From: an uncultured Clostridia bacterium
GTDB lineage: Bacteria; Bacillota; Clostridia; Christensenellales; CAG-138
NCBI GenBank assembly: GCA_937894955.1
Contig: CALAXO010000179.1
Location: 1 to 29,640 of the forward strand
Length of the DNA: 29,640 nucleotides
Direction of reading: 5' to 3'
In this document: positions 16,109 through 23,078 of the stretch, piece by piece
Layout of the letters: each line of letters begins with the position of its first letter
Position numbering within the stretch: position 1 is the stretch's first letter
Notes under the pieces: generated by a model
The model's input: the letters and a program-made list of their open reading frames with translations, nothing else
The model's database searches: none
Told to the model about the DNA's origin: nothing
Made by a program: the position numbers and the translations under genes

Positions 16109-16268
16109 ATGTAATGCAGCCGCCGTATCGGCATTCCGTTTCGCGCCGCAGAACGGAGCATGACGCTTTGTTGATTGCGCAGGCAGAGTATAACAGCGTG
16201 CAAAACCTGCATTTAAAGCTGCTGCCGACGGGCGTATTGCCTTGGAATAATCGGTTTTGCGTTAAAAC
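16109..16268 (+). ncRNA. Candidate structured leader or small RNA before the ABC importer
   Basis: No credible ORF. Local stems include GCCG/CGGC near 16119-16132, TCCGTT/AACGGA (about 16137-16157), an ACGCT..GTT/AACAGCGT arm (about 16163-16200) and GTTTT/AAAAC near 16254-16268, followed by a weak terminator-like hairpin at 16269. It does not match the TPP, FMN, SAM or cobalamin conserved cores that I know. Confidence 0.4.
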
Positions 16269-16290
16269 GGCTCGAACCTGAGCCTTTTCT
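16269..16290 (+). terminator. Weak terminator or attenuator hairpin in the ABC leader
   Basis: GGCTC (16269-16273) pairs with GAGCC (16280-16284) across a six-base loop and is followed by TTTTCT. With only five pairs it may be an attenuator rather than a full stop. Confidence 0.4.
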
Positions 16291-16472
16291 GCGCGAATAA
16301 CCGTAAATCAAAGTTCCCTTAGTATAACCCGAAAGCCTGCTTTACACGCAAACGGACAATCCAAGCATTATTCAAAGCAGAATTGCAAAGACTTACAGAG
16401 AAAATCCGAAGGCTGTGAGCGTATATTTTGCTCTGATAATACCGCTGAAAAGAGTAAAAAGGAGAAAATGTT

Positions 16473-17456
16473 ATGAATAAGGACATGAAAAGGAACTTAG
16501 TGAAACGAATAGTCGCAATGATCACCGCTGCCGTGATGCTTTTTTCGCTGGCAGCATTCGCCGCCTGCTCAAAAAAGCAGGATGATACGGAAATACGCAT
16601 TGCTGCACTGAAAGGCCCGACCGGAATGGGCATGGTGAAACTGGCAGATAAACAGAATTACCCAGACTACACGGTTTCAATTGAAGCATCGCCCGATGCA
16701 TTGAATCCCCGCATAATTTCAGGTGAAGTTGATGTTGCGGCCGTTCCTGTCAATCTTGCATCTGTGCTTTACAACAAGCTGGATGGTGATATATCGGTGC
16801 TCGCAGTCAGCACGCTTGGTGTTCTCTATGTTCTTGAAGCGGGTTCCGAGGTGAAGTCCGTGGCGGATCTTGCAGGCAAAACTGTTTATGCGACCGGACA
16901 GGGTGCAACTCCAGAATACATCCTTAATTATCTGCTTGATAAAAACGGAGTGTCGGAGTCTGTTGAGGTAAACTATGTTGGCGAACACGCTGTGCTGGCA
17001 ACCATGCTGGCAAACGGCAGTGCCGAAATTGGCATGCTTCCGGAACCGAACGTGACGTCAACTCTTGCCGGAAACGACAGCCTGCGCATTGCACTGAACC
17101 TCACCGAGGAATGGAACAAGGTTTGCTCAACGGAGCTTGTCCAGGGCGTTGTTATTGCGCGCAAAAGCTTTGTGAGCGAACATCCGGAGGCAATTGAACA
17201 GTTTTTGCGGGAATATGAAAAGAGCTCCGCATTCGTAAATGAGAATATCGATGAAGCCGCAAAGCTTATTGTTGATGCCGGAATTCTCGGGAATGTCGAG
17301 ATTGCAAAAAAAGCAATTCCGAACTGCAACATCATTTTCAGCAAGGGTGAAGCGATGCATAAAGCGGTTGAAGGCATGCTCACTGTTCTTTTTGAGGCAA
17401 ATCCGAAGAGCATCGGCGGCAGACTTCCCGATAGAGATTTTTATTACGGAATCTGA
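16473..17456 (+). CDS. ABC transporter substrate-binding lipoprotein (NMT1/SsuA/TauA type)
   Basis: A 327-residue extracytoplasmic lipoprotein that captures a small solute and delivers it to the permease encoded downstream. Seen: a lipoprotein signal peptide with a basic N-terminus, hydrophobic core (13-28) and FAAC ending at Cys32, then a two-lobed binding protein: IRIAALKGPTGMGMVKLAD, the ISGEVDVAAVPVNLASVLY motif typical of NMT1-like and SsuA-like proteins, and LAGKTVYATGQGATPEYI. Relatives bind nitrate, sulfonates, taurine or pyrimidine precursors of thiamine, so the ligand is not assignable. GGAG lies eight bases before the ATG. First gene of an importer operon with a long leader; an inverted-repeat pair follows its stop. 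Confidence 0.9.
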   Translation: MNKDMKRNLVKRIVAMITAAVMLFSLAAFAACSKKQDDTEIRIAALKGPTGMGMVKLADKQNYPDYTVSIEASPDALNPRIISGEVDVAAVPVNLASVLYNKLDGDISVLAVSTLGVLYVLEAGSEVKSVADLAGKTVYATGQGATPEYILNYLLDKNGVSESVEVNYVGEHAVLATMLANGSAEIGMLPEPNVTSTLAGNDSLRIALNLTEEWNKVCSTELVQGVVIARKSFVSEHPEAIEQFLREYEKSSAFVNENIDEAAKLIVDAGILGNVEIAKKAIPNCNIIFSKGEAMHKAVEGMLTVLFEANPKSIGGRLPDRDFYYGI

Positions 17457-17478
17457 GCTGCACACGGTGACTTTACGG

Positions 17479-17506
17479 TAAACATGATAGAATTAATTCA
17501 TGTTTA
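17479..17506 (+). repeat. Inverted repeat between the binding protein and permease genes (hairpin 1)
   Basis: TAAACATGA (17479-17487) is perfectly complementary to 17498-17506 across a 10-base AT-rich loop. Confidence 0.8.
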
Positions 17507-17507
17507 G

Positions 17508-17547
17508 GCTGCATCGATGTCGGCAACATGACTGACATCGATGCAGC
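17508..17547 (+). repeat. Inverted repeat between the binding protein and permease genes (hairpin 2)
   Basis: GCTGCATCGATGTC (17508-17521) is perfectly complementary to 17534-17547 across 12 bases. With no T-run after it, it is more likely an mRNA-stabilising or partial-termination hairpin favouring the binding protein than a full terminator. Confidence 0.85.
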
Positions 17548-17610
17548 GGATTGAAATTGCATTTGATTTTAATGACAATTGAACGCAAAAAAGATAAATA
17601 TGGGAAGATA

Positions 17611-18420
17611 ATGCGACATCGCAGCGGAGCGTTGCTTCGCAAGACTGCCGTAATTATACTTTGGCTTCTTGTTTGGCAGTTGCTCAGTTTCTTGATCGGC
17701 AGTGAGCTGCTGTTGCCGTCACCTTGGGCGGTTGTGCAGAGTTTTTGCAGACTTGCGCAAACAACGGAGTTTTACCGCAGCATTCTGCATACTCTTTTGC
17801 GCGTTGCGGCAGGCTTTGCAGCCGGTATGTCAGCAGGCGCACTCGCAGGCGCACTGACAGCGTTTTCAGGTGCTGCCGATGTGCTGCTGACTCCGATCAA
17901 AAACATCATAAAAGCAACACCTGTAACTTCGTTCATTGTACTGATCCTGCTGTATTTGTCGTCCGACGTGGCTCCCTCTGCGGTTGCTTTTCTTGCGGTG
18001 CTGCCGATTTGCTGGTCTAATGTGTGTGAAGGATTGCGTCAAACGGATAAAAAAATGACGGAGCTTGCGCATGTGTATGCTTTCGGCAGAAAAAAAACGA
18101 TTCGGGAAATATATTTCCCCACCGTTCGTCCCTACTTATCCGCCGCGGCAACGACAGGTCTTGGTTTCGCGTGGAAATCCTGTGTTGCGGCTGAAGTAAT
18201 TGCACTCAGCAAAAACAGCGTCGGACGAGCATTATATGAAAGTAAGCTGTATCTCGAAACGGCAGAGCTTTTTGCGTGGACAGCTTCCGTTGTGCTTATC
18301 AGTGTGCTGTTTGAAAAAATCCTTGTGCATAAACTCTTAAAAAACAAAAATACGGAAGGCGCGGCCGAACTGCAATATAAATTCGATGCATATGATGAAC
18401 ACGGCAGAGATGAGGAATGA
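17611..18420 (+). CDS. ABC transporter permease (SsuC/TauC type)
   Basis: A 269-residue inner-membrane permease of the nitrate/sulfonate/taurine importer family (BPD_transp_1 fold), with about six hydrophobic segments beginning at TAVIILWLLVWQLLSFLIG and the cytoplasmic EAA loop (ELAHVYAFGRKKTIREIYFP) that contacts the ATPase. Start choice is weak: the ATG at 17611 has GGGAAG close before it, while the frame opens upstream at a TTG (17551) and an ATG (17572) without ribosome binding sites. The stop overlaps the ATPase start by four bases. Together with the lipoprotein it forms a complete importer. Confidence 0.88.
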   Translation: MRHRSGALLRKTAVIILWLLVWQLLSFLIGSELLLPSPWAVVQSFCRLAQTTEFYRSILHTLLRVAAGFAAGMSAGALAGALTAFSGAADVLLTPIKNIIKATPVTSFIVLILLYLSSDVAPSAVAFLAVLPICWSNVCEGLRQTDKKMTELAHVYAFGRKKTIREIYFPTVRPYLSAAATTGLGFAWKSCVAAEVIALSKNSVGRALYESKLYLETAELFAWTASVVLISVLFEKILVHKLLKNKNTEGAAELQYKFDAYDEHGRDEE

Positions 18421-19034
18421 AACATATGATTAAGTTGAACAAAGTCTGCTTTTCGTATGACGGCGAACACCCTGTTCTTGCTGATTTTTGCATGGAAATT
18501 CCGGACGGCGGCGCAATTGCCGTTATGGGCGCAAGCGGAAGCGGAAAAACAACATTGCTTCGGATTCTTCTTGGTCTTGAAAAACCGAATTCCGGTGAAA
18601 TATTGGGGCTGAACAACAAGCGATTTGCAGTTGTTTTTCAGGAAGACAGGCTTCTGCAGCACAGAACGGCAAGGCAGAACGTTGAAATTCCGCTTATCGG
18701 AACGCAGATTGAAAAAACAAATGTTCACAAGATTGCCGAAACAGCACTGAGGGATGTTGAACTAAACGGATTTGAAGATTTTTCCGTAAGAGAACTTTCC
18801 GGCGGAATGTGCCGCAGGGTTGCGCTTGCGCGCGCAATCGCATTTGCAAGAAGCGGATTGGGCAGAGATGCCGCAATTTTCGATGAGCCGCTGAAAGGCC
18901 TTGATAATGCCATGAAAAAGCGTATTGTTCCAAGGTTTATTGATGCGTTTGCGACCCGTGTTATTATTACCCATGACGAAAATGAAGCGGAGCTTTTCGG
19001 TTGCGGAACGATAATCAGACTGAACCGAATTTGA
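18417..19034 (+). CDS. ABC transporter ATP-binding protein
   Basis: A short (205-residue) ATPase that powers the importer. All nucleotide-binding motifs are present: Walker A GASGSGKT (38-45), Q-loop Gln75 (FQEDRLL), signature LSGGM (127-131), Walker B AAIFDEP with Asp156/Glu157, and H-loop His186 (THDE). It lacks the C-terminal regulatory extension of longer SsuB/TauB relatives, and the stretch between Walker A and the Q-loop is compressed. The ATG overlaps the permease stop (ATGA at 18417-18420), so translation is coupled. Last gene of the operon. Confidence 0.93.
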   Translation: MKHMIKLNKVCFSYDGEHPVLADFCMEIPDGGAIAVMGASGSGKTTLLRILLGLEKPNSGEILGLNNKRFAVVFQEDRLLQHRTARQNVEIPLIGTQIEKTNVHKIAETALRDVELNGFEDFSVRELSGGMCRRVALARAIAFARSGLGRDAAIFDEPLKGLDNAMKKRIVPRFIDAFATRVIITHDENEAELFGCGTIIRLNRI

Positions 19035-19095
19035 ACCGGCAGCAATTGTTTTTGAGGAATGCTTTGAATAGTTCGCTTTGTTTCCCTAAATATAC

Positions 19096-19124
19096 TTGCC
19101 ATTAAGGAAAAAATGAAATATAAT
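19096..19124 (+). promoter_or_regulatory. Sigma-A promoter of butyrate kinase
   Basis: TTGCCA and a perfect TATAAT are 17 bases apart, about 85 bases before buk. Confidence 0.87.
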
Positions 19125-19207
19125 TAAAAAGATGGAAGTCCGTGCGGCGTCCGTCTTGCGGATATGCCGCGTTTTAATCAACCTGTAATCACGAAGGGAG
19201 AAATATT

Positions 19208-20290
19208 ATGTCACAGAATTATCGCGTACTTGCGATCAATCCCGGCTCAACTTCAACCAAAATCGGAGTTTTTGAGGGCGAAAAACTTGTTTACGAGGGT
19301 GTTGTGCGCCATACTGCCGAAGAAATTGCAGCTTGGGGCGGAGTTATTGCTCAGGCTCCCATGCGCATGAAGCTTATCAAGGAGCTGCTTGCAAAAGAGA
19401 ATATTGACCTTGCGACAATGGATGCATTCGTTGGCAGGGGAGGCATTGTTCGTCCTCTTAAGAGCGGTGTCTACACGATCAACGAAAAACTTCTTGACGA
19501 TCTTTACCATCTGCCCAGTGCAAGCCGTCATGCTTCCGCTCTCGGCGGAATCTTCGCCCATGAGCTTGGTGAAGAATACGGAAAGCCTTGCTTTATTGCC
19601 GATCCCGTTGTTGTTGACGAAAGAAATGACATTGCGCGTGTAACAGGTCTGCCCGATGTGGAGCGCACCTGCGTTTTCCATTGCCTCAACATTAAAGCAA
19701 CGGCAAGGAAATACTGCAAGGAACATGAAAAAGATTACAACAACACGAACCTTATCGTTGCACATATGGGCGGCGGCATCAGTGTTGCGGCGTCTGAAAA
19801 GGGTGTTGTTATTGACGTTAACGATGCAATCGCAGGTGAAGGCCCGTTCAGCCCCGAACGCACAGGTTCAATTCCTATGAAACTCGTTCTCGATATGTGC
19901 TTCAGCGGTGACTATACAAAGGAACAGCTTTACGGCTTCTGCTCAAAGACCGGCGGATTTGTTGCGCATATGGGCACAAACTCTGCTCTCGATGTTGAAA
20001 ACGCTATGCTGGCCGGAGATGAGAAGGCAAAGATGGTTTTCGAGGCTCTCGGGTATAATGTTGCAAAAACGATCGGCGAAATGGCAACAGTGCTTAAAGG
20101 CAATGTTGAAGCGATCCTGCTGACAGGCGGCCTTGCATACAGTAAGCCTCTCTGCAAGTACATCTCGGATATGGTTTCATTTATTGCTCCGATATGCGTT
20201 TACCCCGGCGAAAGCGAACTTGATGCACTTGCAGGCAGTGCAATTCGTGTTCTTTCCGGCGAAGAGAATGCAAAAGAATACCTTGGATAA
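19208..20290 (+). CDS. buk: Butyrate kinase
   Basis: A 360-residue enzyme of the acetate/propionate kinase superfamily that makes ATP and butyrate from butyryl phosphate, the last step of the phosphotransbutyrylase-kinase route. Seen: the N-terminal phosphate-binding LAINPGSTSTKIGV (8-21), VGRGGIVRPL, VFHCLNIKATAR (the FHxLNxKA motif of butyrate kinases), AHMGGGISVAA and GEGPFSPERTG, and the C-terminal ILLTGGLAYS. GGGAG lies seven bases before the ATG. No ptb gene is adjacent, so its acyl phosphate donor must be made elsewhere. The branched-chain fatty acid kinase variant belongs to the same family. It has its own promoter and a strong terminator shared with the hydrogenase block. Confidence 0.94.
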   Translation: MSQNYRVLAINPGSTSTKIGVFEGEKLVYEGVVRHTAEEIAAWGGVIAQAPMRMKLIKELLAKENIDLATMDAFVGRGGIVRPLKSGVYTINEKLLDDLYHLPSASRHASALGGIFAHELGEEYGKPCFIADPVVVDERNDIARVTGLPDVERTCVFHCLNIKATARKYCKEHEKDYNNTNLIVAHMGGGISVAASEKGVVIDVNDAIAGEGPFSPERTGSIPMKLVLDMCFSGDYTKEQLYGFCSKTGGFVAHMGTNSALDVENAMLAGDEKAKMVFEALGYNVAKTIGEMATVLKGNVEAILLTGGLAYSKPLCKYISDMVSFIAPICVYPGESELDALAGSAIRVLSGEENAKEYLG

Positions 20291-20298
20291 TCCGTACT

Positions 20299-20328
20299 GA
20301 ATCAGGACGTTGACGCGATTCCTGATTC
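20299..20328 (+). repeat. Inverted repeat just after buk
   Basis: GAATCAGGA (20299-20307) pairs perfectly with 20320-20328. It is not followed by a T-run and probably protects the buk mRNA end or precedes the main terminator. Confidence 0.7.
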
Positions 20329-20345
20329 GAACACATCAAAAATAG

Positions 20346-20385
20346 AAACGGACATGTTCGCTTGCCGGCGAGCATGTCCGTTTTG
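20346..20385. terminator. Bidirectional terminator between buk and the hydrogenase operon
   Basis: A 16-bp stem (20346-20361 with 20368-20383, one G-T pair, six-base loop) is followed by a T-rich end on both strands and sits between two convergent units. Confidence 0.92.
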
Positions 20386-20427
20386 CATTTGAATCAACAG
20401 AAACTTAATTGCTGATTGTGCGTTGGA

Positions 20428-21861
20428 TTAATGTTTTTTGAGTATGGAAACCGCATCCGAAATTGTTTTTTCGTAAGCTTCTTTACCGTACTTATCAACC
20501 TCGGCCTTGTTCTTTTCACCGTGTGTCAGACAGCCCGCGCCGCCGATACAACCGCCGGAACAAGCCATACCCTCGATAAAGTTCTCCTTAAGCAGACCGC
20601 GGGATTTTTTCATCAACGCCGCACGGCAGGCCTCGATTCCGTCGCAGGCTGCGGGGTTGAGCGGGAAATCCTCATGTCCGGTTTCTTTGAGTGCTTCGGC
20701 AACAGCATCAGCAAGACCGCCGCTGCGGGCAAAAATCCTGCCAAAATAAGAAGCATTGTCAAGAACATCCTCCTCAAGGGCAGTGATGTCGATATCCTTG
20801 CTGTCGAACAATGCCTGCAGCTCTTCAAAAGTCAGCACGCAGTCAACATAGGGCTTGACTGCGTCAAGCTGCGCTTCCGCTTTTTTCGCCGTGCAGGGTC
20901 CGATGAACACAACCTTGCAGGGAGAATCCGTCTCTTTCAGATATTTTGCAATTGCCGCCATGGGAGACGGATTGTGCGAAATCAACGGAATCAGATCGGG
21001 GAAGGATTTCTTAATATAACTCACGAATGCAGGGCAGCATGAGCTTGTCAGGAAACCCTTTTCAACAAGTTCCGCAGATTCGGTCATTGCAACCATATCA
21101 GCTCCTAGAGCAGCTTCAATAACGGTATGGAAACCGAGTTTTTTAAGCCCTGTGATAACCTGTCCGAGTTTTGCGTAGGTAAACTGACTCGAAATACTGG
21201 GTGCAACAACCGCAAACGTCTTATAATTGGTATTTCCCTCGCTCTTTTTGATAATGTCAATCGCGTCAAGGATAAATGATTTATCCATGATTGCGCCGAA
21301 CGGACACTGATAAACGCATGCACCGCAGGAGATGCACTTTGAATTATCGATATGCGCAGCAGAGTTTTCTCCCATGGAAATAGCCTTGATTTTGCAGGCA
21401 TTTTCGCAGGGACGTTTGCGGTTGGCAATCGCGGTGTAAGGGCAAACCTTTGCGCATGCACCGCAGTTGACGCATTTCTGCTTATCGATATGCGCTGTAT
21501 GGTTTTTGTCGTCAAAAGTTATTGCGTTGCGCGGGCATGCATCTTCGCAGCGGTGAGCAAGGCAGCCTCGGCAGGAGTCCGTGACTACATACCCGCCGAC
21601 AGGGCATTCATCGCAGGCAATATCCATAACCTCTATAACATTCGGGTTTGTTTTGTCTCCGCCCATTGCAATTTTGATGCGCTCCCCGAGTATTGCACGT
21701 TCCTTATAGATGCAGCAGCGGATTGACGGTGTGTTGCCGGGGGAAATGATCTTCGGCAAATCCAGAAGATTTTCCGTCAGCGTGTCCTTCCAGGCAAGTC
21801 TTGCAGTCTCTCGCAAGACTTTATATTTCAAAAACTGAACCTGTGTATCAAACTTTCGCAT
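20428..21861 (-). CDS. [FeFe] hydrogenase, group B-like, monomeric with ferredoxin domains
   Basis: A 477-residue cytoplasmic hydrogenase-type protein. N-terminal cysteine clusters (97-109, 130-140, 152-156, 176-186) would bind several 4Fe-4S clusters. The H-cluster region shows TSSCCPAF (272-279, motif L1), GPCTAKKAE (321-329, L2) and EGMACSGGC (430-438, L3) followed by IGGAGC. Gly replacing the usual Met of L2 and the GGCIGGAG ending are features I associate with group B enzymes (CpIII-like). Proton-transfer and cluster cysteines (Cys275/276) are retained, so catalysis is possible. Start ATG 21861 with GGAGG five bases upstream. Last gene of the operon, 32 bases after the phosphatase. Confidence 0.88.
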   Translation of the reverse strand: MRKFDTQVQFLKYKVLRETARLAWKDTLTENLLDLPKIISPGNTPSIRCCIYKERAILGERIKIAMGGDKTNPNVIEVMDIACDECPVGGYVVTDSCRGCLAHRCEDACPRNAITFDDKNHTAHIDKQKCVNCGACAKVCPYTAIANRKRPCENACKIKAISMGENSAAHIDNSKCISCGACVYQCPFGAIMDKSFILDAIDIIKKSEGNTNYKTFAVVAPSISSQFTYAKLGQVITGLKKLGFHTVIEAALGADMVAMTESAELVEKGFLTSSCCPAFVSYIKKSFPDLIPLISHNPSPMAAIAKYLKETDSPCKVVFIGPCTAKKAEAQLDAVKPYVDCVLTFEELQALFDSKDIDITALEEDVLDNASYFGRIFARSGGLADAVAEALKETGHEDFPLNPAACDGIEACRAALMKKSRGLLKENFIEGMACSGGCIGGAGCLTHGEKNKAEVDKYGKEAYEKTISDAVSILKKH

Positions 21862-21893
21862 ATATTCCTCCAAGTTGGTTAATTAATTATTTA

Positions 21894-23078
21894 TTAAAAG
21901 TAGCTGACCTTAATACGCTTGCCCATTTTTTTGAGACATTCCGCAAGCTCATTTACAAGGTTCATCTTAATGTTGAAGTTAATCGGCAGATCAGGGTTCT
22001 GATGTGCGGGATTTACGGCTCTTCCGACATAGAAGTTTATATCCGTCGCTTCGTCAAAAAGCATCCTTGCAATCTCGGCGGCTCCTCCGCGCTTGTAGCT
22101 CCAGTCACCGTAGAGTGCATTTTCGCCGATATGATCCTTGGCATATTCAAGCACACGATTCATGGTTATAACGCCTTCGGTGACGAGATCGACACCTTCG
22201 ATTTCCCCTTTTGCCGGAATGCTTGGATCGTCGCCCGAATCCAGGCTGACCTTGAGCGGTTTGCCGAGATATTTTGCGGCAATTTTGCTTGTTGTTCCGC
22301 CGCAAACGATATGCTTGCCGCCTTTTGAAAAGAACAGAGACATCATCCTGTCGCAATCATCCGGATTTTCCGGCGGCCCGATCAAAAGGTTGACTTGGTT
22401 GCGCTTGCGGAGTTTGACAACGCAGACGGTTGAGTCATCGCCCGGGGATCCCGAATACTTTGCGTAGCATTCATCAAGCAGTATGGAGCACAGTGTTTTT
22501 GCAGAGAAACCCACATCGGAAAAGATTTCCATGTAGTCAACAATGTTTTCGCGCTCCCACCCGAAGGCGTAGGACATTCCGCCTGCCTGCACGCCGGCAT
22601 GAATTACACCATCGCTCATTAGAATGAACGTGTCATTTTCAAGGAGTTTAACATTTGTATGGGTTATCTCTTTGCCGTCGATGTTCATGCTGACATAGGG
22701 CAGCTCAACATTCTTTCCGTCGCGCATAAAGATGATGTCAGGATTATCATATTGAAATATTTCTGCCTCTTGCGTCGGGAGAATCTTCAATATTGTGAAG
22801 GTTGAATAGGCAAGCCCGCGCACCCGGCAGATAGGGAGCGTTGCGGCGATGGTTTTGACACATTCCGAAATATCGATATTTTCGGAGACCATTGTTGAAA
22901 TGATCTTAGAAGTCAATGTGGACAGAATGCAAGCCTTAACTCCGCTGCCCAAGCCGTCTGCAAGCACAGCAATGAATGTACCGTCTTCGCACGTGATTGT
23001 GCTTACATTGTCGCCGCACAGCACTTCGTTCTTTTTAATAAGACTGTTGAAGCCGACATCAACGCACAGATCATTCAT
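21894..23078 (-). CDS. SpoIIE-like PP2C phosphatase with an unassigned C-terminal domain
   Basis: A 394-residue serine/threonine phosphatase expected to remove phosphate from a protein partner. Metal-binding aspartates are visible in CGDN (Asp23), ADGLGSG (Asp41), MSDG (Asp156) and PGDDST (Asp214/215), spanning a PP2C/SpoIIE domain of about 1-222. Residues 225-394 form an extra domain, starting LLIGPPENPDDCDRMM and containing a glycine-rich CGGTTSKIAAKYLG, which I do not recognise; it may bind a nucleotide or partner. No membrane segments, unlike true SpoIIE. The start overlaps the end of the upstream hydrogenase by eight bases, with AAAGAGGT inside that gene, so expression is tightly coupled. 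Similar phosphatases accompany PAS-hydrogenases in other anaerobes. Confidence 0.87.
   Translation of the reverse strand: MNDLCVDVGFNSLIKKNEVLCGDNVSTITCEDGTFIAVLADGLGSGVKACILSTLTSKIISTMVSENIDISECVKTIAATLPICRVRGLAYSTFTILKILPTQEAEIFQYDNPDIIFMRDGKNVELPYVSMNIDGKEITHTNVKLLENDTFILMSDGVIHAGVQAGGMSYAFGWERENIVDYMEIFSDVGFSAKTLCSILLDECYAKYSGSPGDDSTVCVVKLRKRNQVNLLIGPPENPDDCDRMMSLFFSKGGKHIVCGGTTSKIAAKYLGKPLKVSLDSGDDPSIPAKGEIEGVDLVTEGVITMNRVLEYAKDHIGENALYGDWSYKRGGAAEIARMLFDEATDINFYVGRAVNPAHQNPDLPINFNIKMNLVNELAECLKKMGKRIKVSYF

Noticed and set aside
16103..16320. TPP riboswitch before the NMT1-like importer
   Set aside because: The CUGAGA and the ACCUGAUCUGG-like core elements are not present in order.
21862..21893. 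AT-rich TTAATTAATTA before the group B hydrogenase as a Rex site
   Set aside because: Lacks the conserved TTG and CAA ends in the right spacing, and it lies inside the operon.
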